DNA of 64,000 nt. Source: Palaemon carinicauda (lineage: Eukaryota; Arthropoda; Malacostraca; Decapoda; Palaemonidae). Both the position numbers and the translations under genes were made by a program. The notes beneath the pieces were generated by a model. The model was not told where the DNA came from and did not search any database. It saw only the letters and a list, made by a program, of their open reading frames with translations. Positions within the stretch are counted from its first letter, which is position 1. Each line of letters starts with the position of its first letter. Shown piece by piece: positions 53,241-62,614 of the stretch. The DNA is taken from assembly GCF_036898095.1 (NCBI RefSeq), contig NC_090744.1:94739228-94803227 (forward strand), read 5' to 3'.

Positions 53241-53706
53241 CCTCAGGCTCCTTTATGGACAAGTAGCAGTAGGTTGAGGGCGTTGTTACCCGGTTTTAGT
53301 CTGCGTGAATGAAAGAGTATGTCTGACCCTTACTTCTTTCTTCATTCTCCCCTCTCTTGGGGAAGCAGCATCCTGGTCCTCGCATAGCTGACCTCGACCT
53401 CTGCAGGTAACTCATGCTTCCTTGTGCTCCTAGTATTAAGCTTAATACTGTTGCGTCCCCCATACCCTGACGAGGTGGTATTGGGAACGTCCTATCCTAG
53501 ATTCCAATCTAAAGGTCTCAAGGTCAACTTCATAGGACAAGTCACACTTTCCTCCACACACAACTTATGTAGGCCACTCGTTCCTAGCGAAGCAAGGAAC
53601 TTGTGAGGTGCAGGGGCTCCTTCTCTCAAGTGCTACTCACTGAGGGATGGAGTCCCCGGGCAAAGCCGAAGTCAGTAAGGCTGCGGACTTTCCACCCTTC
53701 CTAAGG
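53241..53706 (+). other. 3' non-coding region of B
   Basis: No coding frame of note. It contains short C/T-rich stretches and leads into the ICR. Confidence 0.6.
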
Positions 53707-53814
53707 GGTAAGTCACCCAACGTAAATAGCGTGGTTTGTATTTCGGTTACGGAACAAATGACAAATTCGGAGATAATTTGTATTTTTCCTAACCATACAA
53801 ACCTTAGCTATTTA
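53707..53814 (+). repeat. Internal complementary region of B
   Basis: GGTAAGTCACCCAACGTAAA...CGGAACAAAT complements the left end; ACAAATTCGGAGATAATTTG...AGCTATTTA complements the right end; they meet at ATG (complement of CAT). Confidence 0.95.
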
Positions 53815-53861
53815 CACATATTTGCCCGCCAACCCTGGCCCCCAAGTCAAGTCCTACCTCT

Positions 53862-54066
53862 AAGTGAAGTGAAGCAAATCACCGGTGTGTGGGGGGGGGA
53901 GGGGTAGCAAGCTATCCCTTCCCCTACCCCCGCTAACTAGCGCGGGGGTAATTAACCCTCGTTAAAAACTATTGGCTCGTCATTTCAGCTACGCTAAAAG
54001 GTAAACCCAATGTAAATAGCTAAGGTTTGTATGGTTAGGAAAAATACAAATTATCTCCGAATTTGT
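53862..54066 (+). repeat. Right inverted terminal repeat of B
   Basis: Inverted match to 46178-46362; includes TACCCCCGCTAACTAGCGCG and CCAATGTAAATAGC. Confidence 0.95.
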
Positions 54067-54069
54067 CAT

Positions 54070-54160
54070 ATTTCTAGCCTTCGCTGTACTTCTACTCCTA
54101 TAGTAAAGAGCTCGGGTTTGTATAGTTAGGAAAAATACAAGTTATATTTAAAATTTGTCG
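54070..54160 (+). repeat. Right ITR of G, outer tip after B
   Basis: ATAGTAAAGAGCTCGGGTTTG and GTTAGGAAAAATACAAG complement the second half of the G ICR (CTAACTACACAAATTTAGGC, CTTTACT) and continue the G ITR broken at 46174. Confidence 0.75.
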
Positions 54161-54247
54161 TTTTCCTCTTTTCTCATGCACAGTAATCATGAATAATATA
54201 TGAATTTTATAACCAAATGTTATTGACATACATGTCTTTTTGAACAG
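54161..54247 (+). other. Remaining TBP intron 2 before the third exon
   Basis: Only 87 bp of non-element DNA separate the right end of G from the TBP acceptor. It contains AT-rich sequence ending in TTTTTGAACAG; the branch point must lie here or in the G terminus. Confidence 0.7.
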
Positions 54248-54351
54248 GCAAAATTTTTGGAGTTCAAAATTCAAAATATGGTTGGCAGCTGCGACGTAAG
54301 ATTTCCCATCAGATTAGAAGGTCTAGTCTTGACACACAGTCAGTTCAGCAG
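54248..54351 (+). CDS. TBP: TATA-box-binding protein, exon linking the two saddle repeats
   Basis: The 104-nt exon encodes [20 protein letters not shown] and [15 protein letters not shown], the linker and start of the second core repeat. It follows the previous exon in phase 0 (acceptor TTGAACAG) and ends in phase 2 at a GTAAAT donor (54352). The intron before it is 17,538 bp and is largely elements G and B. The next exon, expected to begin within YEPELFPGLIYRM, was not found up to 64000, so intron 3 exceeds 9.6 kb. Confidence 0.95.
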
Positions 54352-54505
54352 GTAAATTGTTAGATTAAAGTATGATCCTTTTAGTATTTTAAATTCCATA
54401 GGAAATTCTAGTAGTTTCAAGAACATACACTACTATTATAGTATTGGGACTGGAGGTAGAATAGAAAGGTTTGAGAAAAAATTTGTAGGTGATAAATAAT
54501 GTATA

Positions 54506-56084
54506 TGTTTGTTCCTACACGTAATACAAACCTTCTTCCTTTAATAGTTGCATGACTTCAGAAAAGCTAGAATGTTTGTTTAAACTTTAAACCAGGTAGT
54601 AGTAGCAGCTGGTGGGTGTGGGGGTCCCACTCACCTTCCTGGTAACATGACCTTCACTTTGACTTATGATCCCGGAAGGTGCTGAGGATTTATCATCTGG
54701 CTGTGCTATTGTGGCCTCTTTCCTGTGAGAGCTTTGTCTCACACACACACACTGAAATGTGTGTCTTTTATCATCAGTATTTAGTTTATCATTTACCTTA
54801 TATATTATACATTACAGTATAGAATACTTCTTGTGTCAAAGGAAACAAATGAATATTTTCATTACATTTCTTTATAATGGAATATCCATTATTACTAACA
54901 AATAGTTTTATATCTTCCAACGGCTATTAGAGAATACTTCTTGTGTCAAAGGAAACAAATGGATATTTTCATAACATTTATGTACAACGTAAAGTCCATT
55001 TAATACTGATGAGTAGTTTAAATATTTTAACGGCTATATATCATGTACCATGATTTTATGAGAAAATTATATCAAACAAATTTTTGAAAAATTATTCTAT
55101 AATCACTTCACATTGAAAGGAAAAAATATTTTGGTTGTTTAAAGTGAAATACAATGGGAGATAAAGCAAACTTATGAAAAATTTATTCTGTAATCAGGAT
55201 TAAAACAAATAAACATGGTAATGTAGATTATTATAGAGTACAGTAAGTGAGCAAGTATATCCAATGGTGACAAATCTCGTATATAGCTTGAGTAGCGAAT
55301 CTGCGACTTCGTAGTGAATGGGTCAAGAAAGCTGATTCTTTCTCCATTCGTAAAAAAAACAAAGAAAAATTACTTCTTCATTAGCAATCTTCAGTAATTT
55401 GCAATTTCAGGCCATACAGAGCTTCATGAATTGGTCTGGGGATAGGGTACTACAAGAAACAAATCCAAGCAGTGTAACATGCACATGGTACTCGGCTTGT
55501 TCGTGACACTTAAAAGGGAAAATTGATAGAAGGGTCACATCATCTAGGCTCTTCAACAGAAACATGACAGGCATCCAGTTTCTTCTCTGGTGTTTTTCCT
55601 CTATTTTAGGAATGGAACATCAAACCTGTTTTCTTCTCACTTTTACATGCCTGATTGAGTTTTTTTTTGCTTGTTTGGTTGTCTATTATGGTACAATGCA
55701 TGAATCTACTCATTTATTGCTCAAGTATTACTCCTTGGAGACCACACAGCACATTAACCCCAAAAATTTGGTTTTGATGAAAGAAAAACCAGTTTTTTGG
55801 GAGGTGCTTCCATAGCCTTGTGTAAGGAAGGTGGGCATTTAATTCCCATTCTCATTATGGAAGATTGCAGCTTGGTACAAGTTGATGTGCGAGTAGCAAT
55901 CACCAGTATTAGTACTGGTTCTTGATGGTGATGTCATCAGTTCCCAGATTGTTTCAGCATTAGAGGTGCTGTGACAAGTTCAATAAGGCCTGAACTCGAA
56001 GGACTCCCTTATACACACCGAGTCCATGGTTGGCACGTTGAAACACTAGTGCTAGAGCGGGATAGAAAATATTTCTTTTGTAAT
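54506..56084 (+). mobile_element. Relic H, left part (putative DIRS left end)
   Basis: TTTGTTCCTACACGTAATACAAACC at the start resembles the left tip of B and G and the G ICR (CGTGTAGGAA reversed). The rest has no clear gag or pol. It contains a 110-bp tandem duplication (54821-55040) and unassigned AT-rich DNA; an 83-codon frame at 55564-55815 is not recognisable. Element E begins at 56085. Assignment to the same relic as the YR remains at 63500 is inference. The stretch 54352-54505 is plain intron. Confidence 0.4.
54821..55040. repeat. 110-bp tandem duplication
   Basis: AGAATACTTCTTGTGTCAAA starts both units (54821 and 54931), and CGGCTAT ends both. The units differ by scattered substitutions and small indels. 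Confidence 0.8.
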
Positions 56085-56086
56085 AT

Positions 56087-56280
56087 GTTATTTTCATTAG
56101 TAAAATAAATTTTTGAATATACTTACCCGATGATCATGTAGCTGTCAACTCCGTTGCCCGACAGAAATCTACGGTCGGGATACGCCAGCGATCGCTATCC
56201 AGGTGGGGGTGTACACAACAGCGCCATCTGTGAGTAGGTACTCAAGTACTTCTTGTCAACAAGAACTCAATTTTCTCCTC
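56087..56280 (-). repeat. Right inverted terminal repeat of E
   Basis: Inverted match to 62442-62612, with GATACGCCAGCGATCGCTAT, CAGCGCCATCTGTGAGTAGG and CTTGTCAACAAGAACTCAA. Confidence 0.95.
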
Positions 56281-56324
56281 GGTCCACTGGTTCTCTATGG
56301 GGAGGAAGGGCGGGTTCTTAAATT

Positions 56325-56414
56325 CATGATCATCGGGTAAGTATATTCAAAAATTTATTTTACTAATGAAAATAACATTTTTCAATATTAATCTTACCCG
56401 ATGATCATGTAGCT
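56325..56414 (-). repeat. Internal complementary region of E
   Basis: GATCATCGGGTAAGTATATT complements the right end and ATTTTTCAATATTAATCTTA complements the left end (62600-62614), joined at AACATTTTTC. The 56415-56816 stretch is 3' non-coding DNA shared with C and D. Confidence 0.95.
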
Positions 56415-56816
56415 GATTCACACCCAGGGTGGTGGGTGGAGACCAGCATACATGTTAACCAAGAAGCTAAGTATCCCGTATTTCATTTTATCAGTTATTC
56501 AAAATAACAAACATAAAATAAATAAGTACCTGGTAAGGAAGTCGACTTGAACTATTACTCTGCCTTTTTTAAGTACGTCTTCCTTACTGAGCCTAGCGGT
56601 CCTCTTAGGATGCTGAACGACTCCTAGGTGCTGAAGTATAAAGGGCTGCAACCCATACTAAAGGACCTCATCACAACCTCTAACCTAGGCGCTTCTCAAG
56701 AAAGAATTTGACCACCCGCCAAATCAACCAGGATGCGGAAGGCTTCTTAGCCTTCCGTACAACCCAAAAAACAACAATAAAAAGTATTCAAGAGAAAGAT
56801 TAAAAAGGTTATGGGA

Positions 56817-58010
56817 TTATGGGAATGTAGTGGCTGAGCCCTCACCTACTACTGCACTCGCTGCTACGAATGGTCCCAGGGTGTAGCAGTTCTCGTAAAG
56901 AGACTGGACATCTTTGAGATAGAATGATGCGAACACTGACTTGCTTCTCCAATAGGTTGCATCCATAACACTCTGCAGAGAACGGTTCTGTTTGAAGGCC
57001 ACTGAAGAAGCAACAGCTCTCACTTCATGTGTCCTTACCTTCAGCAAAGCAAGGTCTTCTTCCTTCAGATGAGAATGTGCTTTTCTAATCAGAAGCCTGA
57101 TGTAGTAAGAAACTGCGTTCTTAGACATCGGTAGAGAAGGCTTCTTGATAGCACACCATAAAGCTTTTGATTGTCCTCGTAATGGCTTTGACCTTCTTAA
57201 ATAGTACCTAAGAGCTCTTACTGGGCAAAGTACTCTCTCTAGTTCGTTCCCCACCAAGTTGGACAGGCTTGGGATCTCGAACGACTTAGGCCAAGGACGG
57301 GAAGGAAGCTCGTTTTTAGCCAAAAAACCGAGCTGCAAGGAACATGTAGCCGTTTCAGATGTAAAACCTATGTTCCTGCTGAAGGCGTGGATCTCACTTA
57401 CTCTTTTAGCTGTTGCTAAGCACACGAGGAAAAGAGTTTTTAATGTGAGGTCCTTAAAAGAGGCTGATTGGAGCGGTTCAAATCTTGATGACATTAGGAA
57501 CCTTAAAACCACGTCTAGATTCCAGCCTGGAGTGGACAACCGACGTTCCTTTGAGGTCTCAAAAGACCTAAGGAGGTCCTGTAGATCTTTGTTGGTGGAA
57601 AGATCCAAGCCTCTGTGGCGGAATACCGCTGCCAACATACTTCTGTAACCCTTGATCGTAGGAGCTGATAGGGATCATACGTTCCTTAGATGTAACAGGA
57701 AGTCAGCAATCTGGGTTACAGTGGTACTGGTTGAGGAAACTGCATTCGCCTTGCACCAGCTTCGGAAGACTTCCCATTTAGACTGATAGACTCTGAGAGT
57801 GGATGTCCTCCTTGCTCTGGCAATCGCTCTGGCTGCCTCCTTCGAAAAGCCTCTAGCTCTTGAGAGTCTTTCGATAGTCTGAAGGCAGTCAGACGAAGAG
57901 CGTGGAGGTTTGGGTGTACCTTCTTTACGTGAGGTTGACGCAGAAGGTCCACTCTTAGAGGAAGAGTCCTGGGAACGTCGACTAGCCATTGCAGTACCTC
58001 GGTGAACCAT
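56817..58010 (-). pseudogene. E tyrosine recombinase, one nonsense codon
   Basis: From the ATG at 58010 the protein would be 397 residues, colinear with the open C recombinase. A TGA at 57677-57675, at the position of Arg before SLSAPTIKGYRSML in C and D, is the only break. After it the frame continues unchanged for 286 codons with box 1 (ATAKRVSEIHAFS), THEVRAV (H and R) and ASFYLKD (catalytic Tyr). The frame is also open upstream, over pol, to 59720. An unusual readthrough is possible but a recent mutation is simpler. Confidence 0.9.
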
Positions 58011-59902
58011 TCTCTCGCGGGCCAGAGGGGAGCAACCAACGTCAGCCGTGTCCCTTTGTGAGAGGCGAACTTCTGAAGTACCCTGTTGACAATCTTGAAC
58101 GGCGGGAACGCATACAGGTCGAGATGGGACCAATCCAGCAGAAAGGCATCCACGTGAACTGCTGCTGGGTCTGGAATCGGAGAACAATACATCGGGAGCC
58201 TCTTGGTCATCGAGGTAGCGAATAGATCTATGGTTGGCTGACCCCACAGGGCCCATAGTCTGCTGCAAACATTCTTGTGAAGGGTCCACTCTGTGGGGAT
58301 GACCTGACCCTTCCGGCTGAGGCGATCTGCCATGACATTCATATCGCCCTGAATGAACCTCGTTAACAGCGAAAGCTTTCGATCTTTTGACCAAATGAGG
58401 AGGTCCCTTGCGATCTCGAACAACTTCCTCGAATGAGTCCCTCCCTGCTTGGAGATGTAAGCCAAGGCTGTGGTGTTGTCGGAGTTCACCTCCACCACCT
58501 TGTTTAGCTGGAGGGACTTGAAGTTTATCAAGGCCAGATGAACCGCCAACAACTCCTTGCAATTGATGTGAAGTGTCCTTTGCTCCTGATTCCATGTGCC
58601 CGAGCATTCCTGTCCGTCCAGTGTCGCACCCCAGCCCGTGTCCGATGCGTCCGAGAAGAGACGGTGGTCGGGGGTCTGAACAGCCAATGGTAGACCTTCC
58701 TTGAGAAGAATGCTGTTCTTCCACCACGTTAGAGTAGACCTCATCTCTTCGGAAACAGGAACTGAGACCGCCTCTAGCGTCATGTCCTTTATCCAGTGAG
58801 CAGCTAGATGATACTGAAGGGGGCGGAGGTGGAGTCTCCCTAACTCGATGAACTGGGCCAGCGATGAAAGTGTCCCTGTTAGACTCATCCACTGCCTGAC
58901 TGAACATCGGTTCCTTCTCAGCATGCTCTGGATGCATTCTAGGGCTTGATTGATCCTTGGGGCCGACGGAAAAGCCCGAAAAGCTCGACTCTGAATCTCC
59001 ATACCTAGATAGACAATGGTCTGGGATGGGACGAGCTGGGACTTCTCTATATTGACCAGGAGGCCCAGTTCCTTGGTCAGATCCATAGTCCATCTGAGAT
59101 TCTCCAGACAGCGACGACTTGTTGGAGCTCTTAAAAGCCAGTCGTCTAAATAGAGGGAGGCTCTGATGTCTGCCAAGTGAAGGAATTTCGCAATATTCCT
59201 CATCAGTCTGGTAAACACAAGAGGTGCCGTGCTTAGGCCAAAGCACAGGGCTTGGAACTGGTACACAACCTTTCCAAAGACGAACCTTAGGAAAGGTTGG
59301 GAGTCTGGATGGATGGGGACGTGAAAGTACGCGTCTTTCAGGTCTAACGAGACCATCCAGTCCTCCTGCCTGACCGCTGCTAGGACCGACTTCGTCGTCT
59401 CCATCGTGAACGTCTGCTTGGTGACAAAAGCATTGAGAGCACTGACATCCAGCACCGGTCTCCAACCTCCTGTCTTCTTCGCTACCAGGAAGAGACGGTT
59501 GTAGAAGCCCGGGGATTGATGGTCCCGGACTATGACTACCGCTTCCTTTTGTAGCAAGAGCGACACCTCTTGTTGCAACGCTAGCCTCTTGTCCTTCTCC
59601 TTGTAGTTGGGAGAGAGGTTGATGGGAGATGTAGCTAGAGGGGGACTGCGGCAGAACGGAATTCTGTATCCCTCCCTTAGCCACTTCACAGACTGAGCGT
59701 CTGCACCTCTGCTCTCCCAAGCTTGCCAGAAGGTCTTGAGTCTGGCTCCCACTGCTGTCTGGAGAGGAAGGAAGTCAGAACTTGCCTTTTGCCGACTTGG
59801 AACCCTTCTTGGATTTGCCACGGTGACTGTCGGCACGGGTACCTCCTCTGCTGGAGGTTCTGCCACGAAAGGGCGGGATGAACCGAGTTGCAGGAGTGTC
59901 AA
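57716..59902 (-). CDS. E pol: reverse transcriptase, RNase H, methyltransferase-like; intact
   Basis: 728 codons without a break. The frame starts inside gag and overlaps its last 128 bp in the +1 frame, so it may be expressed by frameshifting or re-initiation; the true start is unknown. Conserved start block: FWQAWESRGADAQSVKWLRE (58-77). RT: FYNRLFLVAKKTGGWRPVLD (133-152), SLDLKDAYFHVPIHP (185-199, catalytic D187), FGLSTAPLVFTRL (221-233) and YLDDW (251-255). RNase H: LFSDASDTGWGAT, INCKELLAVHLAL, VNSDNTTALAYISKQ and ADRLSR. Methyltransferase-like: TIDLFATSM, YAFPPFKIVNRVL and TLVAPLWPAREWF. The function of this last DIRS domain is unproven. Confidence 0.92.
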   Translation of the reverse strand: MTLLQLGSSRPFVAEPPAEEVPVPTVTVANPRRVPSRQKASSDFLPLQTAVGARLKTFWQAWESRGADAQSVKWLREGYRIPFCRSPPLATSPINLSPNYKEKDKRLALQQEVSLLLQKEAVVIVRDHQSPGFYNRLFLVAKKTGGWRPVLDVSALNAFVTKQTFTMETTKSVLAAVRQEDWMVSLDLKDAYFHVPIHPDSQPFLRFVFGKVVYQFQALCFGLSTAPLVFTRLMRNIAKFLHLADIRASLYLDDWLLRAPTSRRCLENLRWTMDLTKELGLLVNIEKSQLVPSQTIVYLGMEIQSRAFRAFPSAPRINQALECIQSMLRRNRCSVRQWMSLTGTLSSLAQFIELGRLHLRPLQYHLAAHWIKDMTLEAVSVPVSEEMRSTLTWWKNSILLKEGLPLAVQTPDHRLFSDASDTGWGATLDGQECSGTWNQEQRTLHINCKELLAVHLALINFKSLQLNKVVEVNSDNTTALAYISKQGGTHSRKLFEIARDLLIWSKDRKLSLLTRFIQGDMNVMADRLSRKGQVIPTEWTLHKNVCSRLWALWGQPTIDLFATSMTKRLPMYCSPIPDPAAVHVDAFLLDWSHLDLYAFPPFKIVNRVLQKFASHKGTRLTLVAPLWPAREWFTEVLQWLVDVPRTLPLRVDLLRQPHVKKVHPNLHALRLTAFRLSKDSQELEAFRRRQPERLPEQGGHPLSESISLNGKSSEAGARRMQFPQPVPL

Positions 59903-62231
59903 CTGCTGCAGGGCGGAAGGGTCTAGGCACGGAAGGTAAGGTTTTAGCCTTACGTGCAGAAGATGCCATCAGATCATGGGTATCCTTCTGGATAAGAGAG
60001 GCAGCCATCCCCTTAATCAGCTCCTCCGGAAACAGACACTTGGAGAGAGGAGCGAACAACAACTCTGACTTCTGGCAAGGAGTGATACCAGCCGATAAGA
60101 AGGAGCAAAGATGTTCTCTCTTCTTGAGCACTCCCGACACGTACGAAGCCGCAAGTTCACCGGACCCATCCCGAATGGCTTTGTCCATGCTAGACATGAT
60201 CAGCATGGCAGAGTCCCTATCTGAAGGGGAAGTCTTCCTGCTTAAGGCTCCCAAACACCAATCGAGGAAGTTGAAGATCTCGAAGGCACGAAAGACTCCC
60301 TTCAACAGATGATCCATATCAGAAAAGGACCAGCAGATCTTCGATCGTCTCATAGCCAACCTGCGGGGAGAGTCAACCAGACTTGAGAAGTCGCCCTGGG
60401 CAGAGGCAGGAACTCCCAAGCCGGGTTCCTCTCCCGTGGCATACCAGACGCTCGACTTGGAAGCAAGCTTGGTAGGCGGAAAGATGAATGCAGTCTTTCC
60501 CAGTTGCTTCTTGGAATGCAACCACTCTCCCATAACCCTCAAAGCTCTCTTAGATGATCGTGCGAGAACAAGCTTGGTGAAGGCAGGCGCAGCAGACTGC
60601 ATGCCCAGAGCAAACTCGGAGGGAGGAGAGCGAGGGGTTGCAGACACAAACTGCTCAGGATACAAGTCCCTGAACAAGGCAAGGACTTTACGAAAGTCTA
60701 AGGAGGGAGGCGTAGACTTGGGCCCTTCAAAGTCAGAGTGCGGCTCATCCAAGTGTGCAGCTTCGTCATCCGATACTCCATCATCCGAAAGCTGAGTAGG
60801 AAGTGGCAAAGGCAGAGCAGAAAGCTGAACGGCTGAATCCGGCAGTACGGGTGCATGCGTAGCTGCGGATCCAACATCATGCCGCTGCTGGTCAGTCTGC
60901 GAGCTGGCAACAACAAAAGCAGAGTGCTGGAGCGTGGGAGGGGCTGCGGTGGGTTGCGGAGCATGCTGTATGGTATGCGGAGCATGCTGTATGGTATGCG
61001 GAGCATGCTGCATGGGTTGCGGAGAAAGCCGCATAGTGCTGGAACCCGGCAGCTCTACAGCACCTTCCCACTGCTGATGCGGTAGCTCACGCATGTCAAC
61101 GGATGGAGCAGCAAGAACATGCGTCTGGCAGGGTGGACTGCGCATCGGTGGTGGAGCTCTCACAGGTGGAGTGTGGGAGCAGGCAGCCGCAGTATCTGCT
61201 GAGCGCACAACCTCGGCGGGTTGTAGGTTAACAGGTGCAGTGTTAACCTTCTCAGCATGATACTCCTGCATGAATGCCGCAAGCTGAGACTGCATAGTCT
61301 GCAGCATGGACCACTTAGGGTCTACCGTGGTTGGAGCAACAACAGACGGAGCAGAAGCCTGTTGTGGAACCACTCTACCTCTCTTGGGAGGTGTGCAGTC
61401 ATCAGATGACTGCAGCGAGTCCGAACTGACCCAGTGGCTACACCTGGGCCGTTGGACTCGTTCGGAAGGGACCTTACGTTTGAGCGGTCGTGAGACCTTG
61501 GTCCATCGTTTCCTCCTGGAAACTTCTTCCACAGACGAGGAATGTAAGGGCTCATTCGTCTGTTTGTGGATGGGACGATCTTTGGCAGATACGTCCGCAA
61601 CCACTGAGGATACATCCGTGCGCCGATCAAGGCCTGCCGAACCCTTTGGTCCTTTGACATTGCTTCTCCCCTGGGCTTGGGAGCTTGCAAGAGGTCCCGG
61701 ACTGGGAGGACGACTGGCACGCACAGATGTACCCTCATGCGCAACACTGACACTGACACTTTTCACATCACTAGCACTGATAACACTTCCCACTGCACTT
61801 TTCGCTTTCAGCTCTCTGACATCTGCCAAGAGCTGATTACGGTCATTAGCCAATGACTCCACTCTGTCACCGAGAGCCTGAATGGCACGCAACATATCCG
61901 CCATGGATGGCTGAGCACTAGTAGCAGGTTCGGGAGTCACCACCACAGGGGAAGGAAAAGGTTGAGGGGCATGGGGAGAGGAAAAATCCACAGAGCGAGA
62001 AGAACTCCTCCTGATTCTCTCCTTCTCTAACCTACGTGCATTTTTGAGGAATTCGTTAAAATCGAATTCCGAAAGCCCAGCGCATTCCCCACATCGATCT
62101 TCCAATTGACAGGATTTACCCCTACAATTGGAACAAACGGTGTGAGGATCTATAGAGGCCTTTGGAAGACGCCTAGCACAAGTCCTAACGCTACACTGCC
62201 TGTACTTAGGGACTTGAGACTGGTCAGACAT
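59775..62231 (-). CDS. E gag, intact
   Basis: 818 codons, start MSDQSQVPKYRQC at 62231, stop TGA at 59777-59775. Domains: N-terminal Cys cluster (Cys 13, 18, 33, 36, 41, 47, 50; the last five as C-x2-C-x4-C-x5-C-x2-C), an Arg/Ser patch (about 73-83), a heptad-like stretch likely to form a coiled coil (LRAIQALGDRVESLANDRNQ, about 113-132), a Pro/Ser/Gln-rich middle with QHAPHTI repeats, a conserved C-terminal domain (FRKVLALFRDLYPEQF, DFSSLVDSPRRLAMRRSKI, VSGVLKKREHL), and a basic RGG/Lys-rich tail ending SKKGSKSAKGKF. Gag would coat the element RNA. Gag and YR are in the same frame; pol is in another. Confidence 0.9.
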   Translation of the reverse strand: MSDQSQVPKYRQCSVRTCARRLPKASIDPHTVCSNCRGKSCQLEDRCGECAGLSEFDFNEFLKNARRLEKERIRRSSSRSVDFSSPHAPQPFPSPVVVTPEPATSAQPSMADMLRAIQALGDRVESLANDRNQLLADVRELKAKSAVGSVISASDVKSVSVSVAHEGTSVRASRPPSPGPLASSQAQGRSNVKGPKGSAGLDRRTDVSSVVADVSAKDRPIHKQTNEPLHSSSVEEVSRRKRWTKVSRPLKRKVPSERVQRPRCSHWVSSDSLQSSDDCTPPKRGRVVPQQASAPSVVAPTTVDPKWSMLQTMQSQLAAFMQEYHAEKVNTAPVNLQPAEVVRSADTAAACSHTPPVRAPPPMRSPPCQTHVLAAPSVDMRELPHQQWEGAVELPGSSTMRLSPQPMQHAPHTIQHAPHTIQHAPQPTAAPPTLQHSAFVVASSQTDQQRHDVGSAATHAPVLPDSAVQLSALPLPLPTQLSDDGVSDDEAAHLDEPHSDFEGPKSTPPSLDFRKVLALFRDLYPEQFVSATPRSPPSEFALGMQSAAPAFTKLVLARSSKRALRVMGEWLHSKKQLGKTAFIFPPTKLASKSSVWYATGEEPGLGVPASAQGDFSSLVDSPRRLAMRRSKICWSFSDMDHLLKGVFRAFEIFNFLDWCLGALSRKTSPSDRDSAMLIMSSMDKAIRDGSGELAASYVSGVLKKREHLCSFLSAGITPCQKSELLFAPLSKCLFPEELIKGMAASLIQKDTHDLMASSARKAKTLPSVPRPFRPAAVDTPATRFIPPFRGRTSSRGGTRADSHRGKSKKGSKSAKGKF
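60957..61022 (-). repeat. 21-bp repeat, three units, in E gag
   Basis: Units of AGCATGCTGTATGGTATGCGG type (given on the + strand) encode QHAPHTI on the gag strand. The period is a multiple of 3, so the frame is kept. It is the probable source of the 16-bp array in D. Confidence 0.85.
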
Positions 62232-62441
62232 CTTGAATTTTAGAAGTAGTCAAGGGGGAATTCCAAAATCTAGCAAAGTTCGTTAACAATTAATCCAAAT
62301 TAATTCCAAAAGCTTGCTAAGCTAATGATAAAGCTTCCTGAATAGCGAAGGCTAAACTCTAGAGTGAATACATCACCAAATCGTGAACAACAACTCCAGA
62401 ATCAATAGCGTATCCAAGTAGGTCTTGCCGGCGGCACGACA

Positions 62442-62612
62442 GAGGAAAAATTGAGTTCTTGTTGACAAGAAGTACTTGAGTACCTACTCACAGATGGCGC
62501 TGTTGTGTACACCCCCACCTGGATAGCGATCGCTGGCGTATCCCGACCGTAGATTTCTGTCGGGCAACGGAGTTGACAGCTACATGATCATCGGGTAAGA
62601 TTAATATTGAAA
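62442..62612 (-). repeat. Left inverted terminal repeat of E
   Basis: Inverted match to 56087-56280. Between it and the gag ATG (62232-62441) lies a 210-bp leader with no frame. Confidence 0.95.
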
Positions 62613-62614
62613 AT

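Larger units (their letters stand above)
46175..54069 (+). mobile_element. DIRS1-like element B (beta family), nested in G
   Basis: The element is 7.9 kb with ITRs at 46178-46362 and ~53862-54066 and an ICR at 53707-53814. CAT occurs at both junctions (46175-46177 and 54067-54069). It has a long gag with SR-like repeats, pol with one nonsense codon, and an open YR. It lies in the sense orientation in TBP intron 2, with its right end about 180 bp from the next exon. Confidence 0.95.
37456..54160 (+). mobile_element. Old DIRS1-like element G (beta family), interrupted by B
   Basis: The left tip TTGTTCCTTTACAAATACAA is at 37458, a left ITR continues to about 37622, and the right ITR starts near 46040. 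Element B (46175-54069) is inserted in that right ITR; the remainder of G, ending GTTAGGAAAAATACAAG...AAATTTGTCG, is at 54070-54160. Gag, pol and YR remains lie between in order. The many stops and frameshifts mark it as much older than B. An R repeat (39485-40030) is nested in its gag region. Confidence 0.8.
56085..62614 (-). mobile_element. DIRS1-like element E (gamma family), nearly intact, antisense to TBP
   Basis: 6.53 kb with ITRs at 56087-56280 and 62442-62612 and an ICR at 56325-56414, read from high to low coordinates. Gag and pol frames are open from start to end, and the YR has one TGA. Ends carry the A/T core seen in C and D (ATTTT at the left end, AT at the right). It is the best-preserved copy in the window and presumably the youngest. 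It lies in TBP intron 3, interrupting relic H. Confidence 0.95.

Noticed and set aside
55564..55815. Small membrane-protein-like frame of 83 codons
   Set aside because: Hydrophobic residues come from T-rich DNA; no other support was found.
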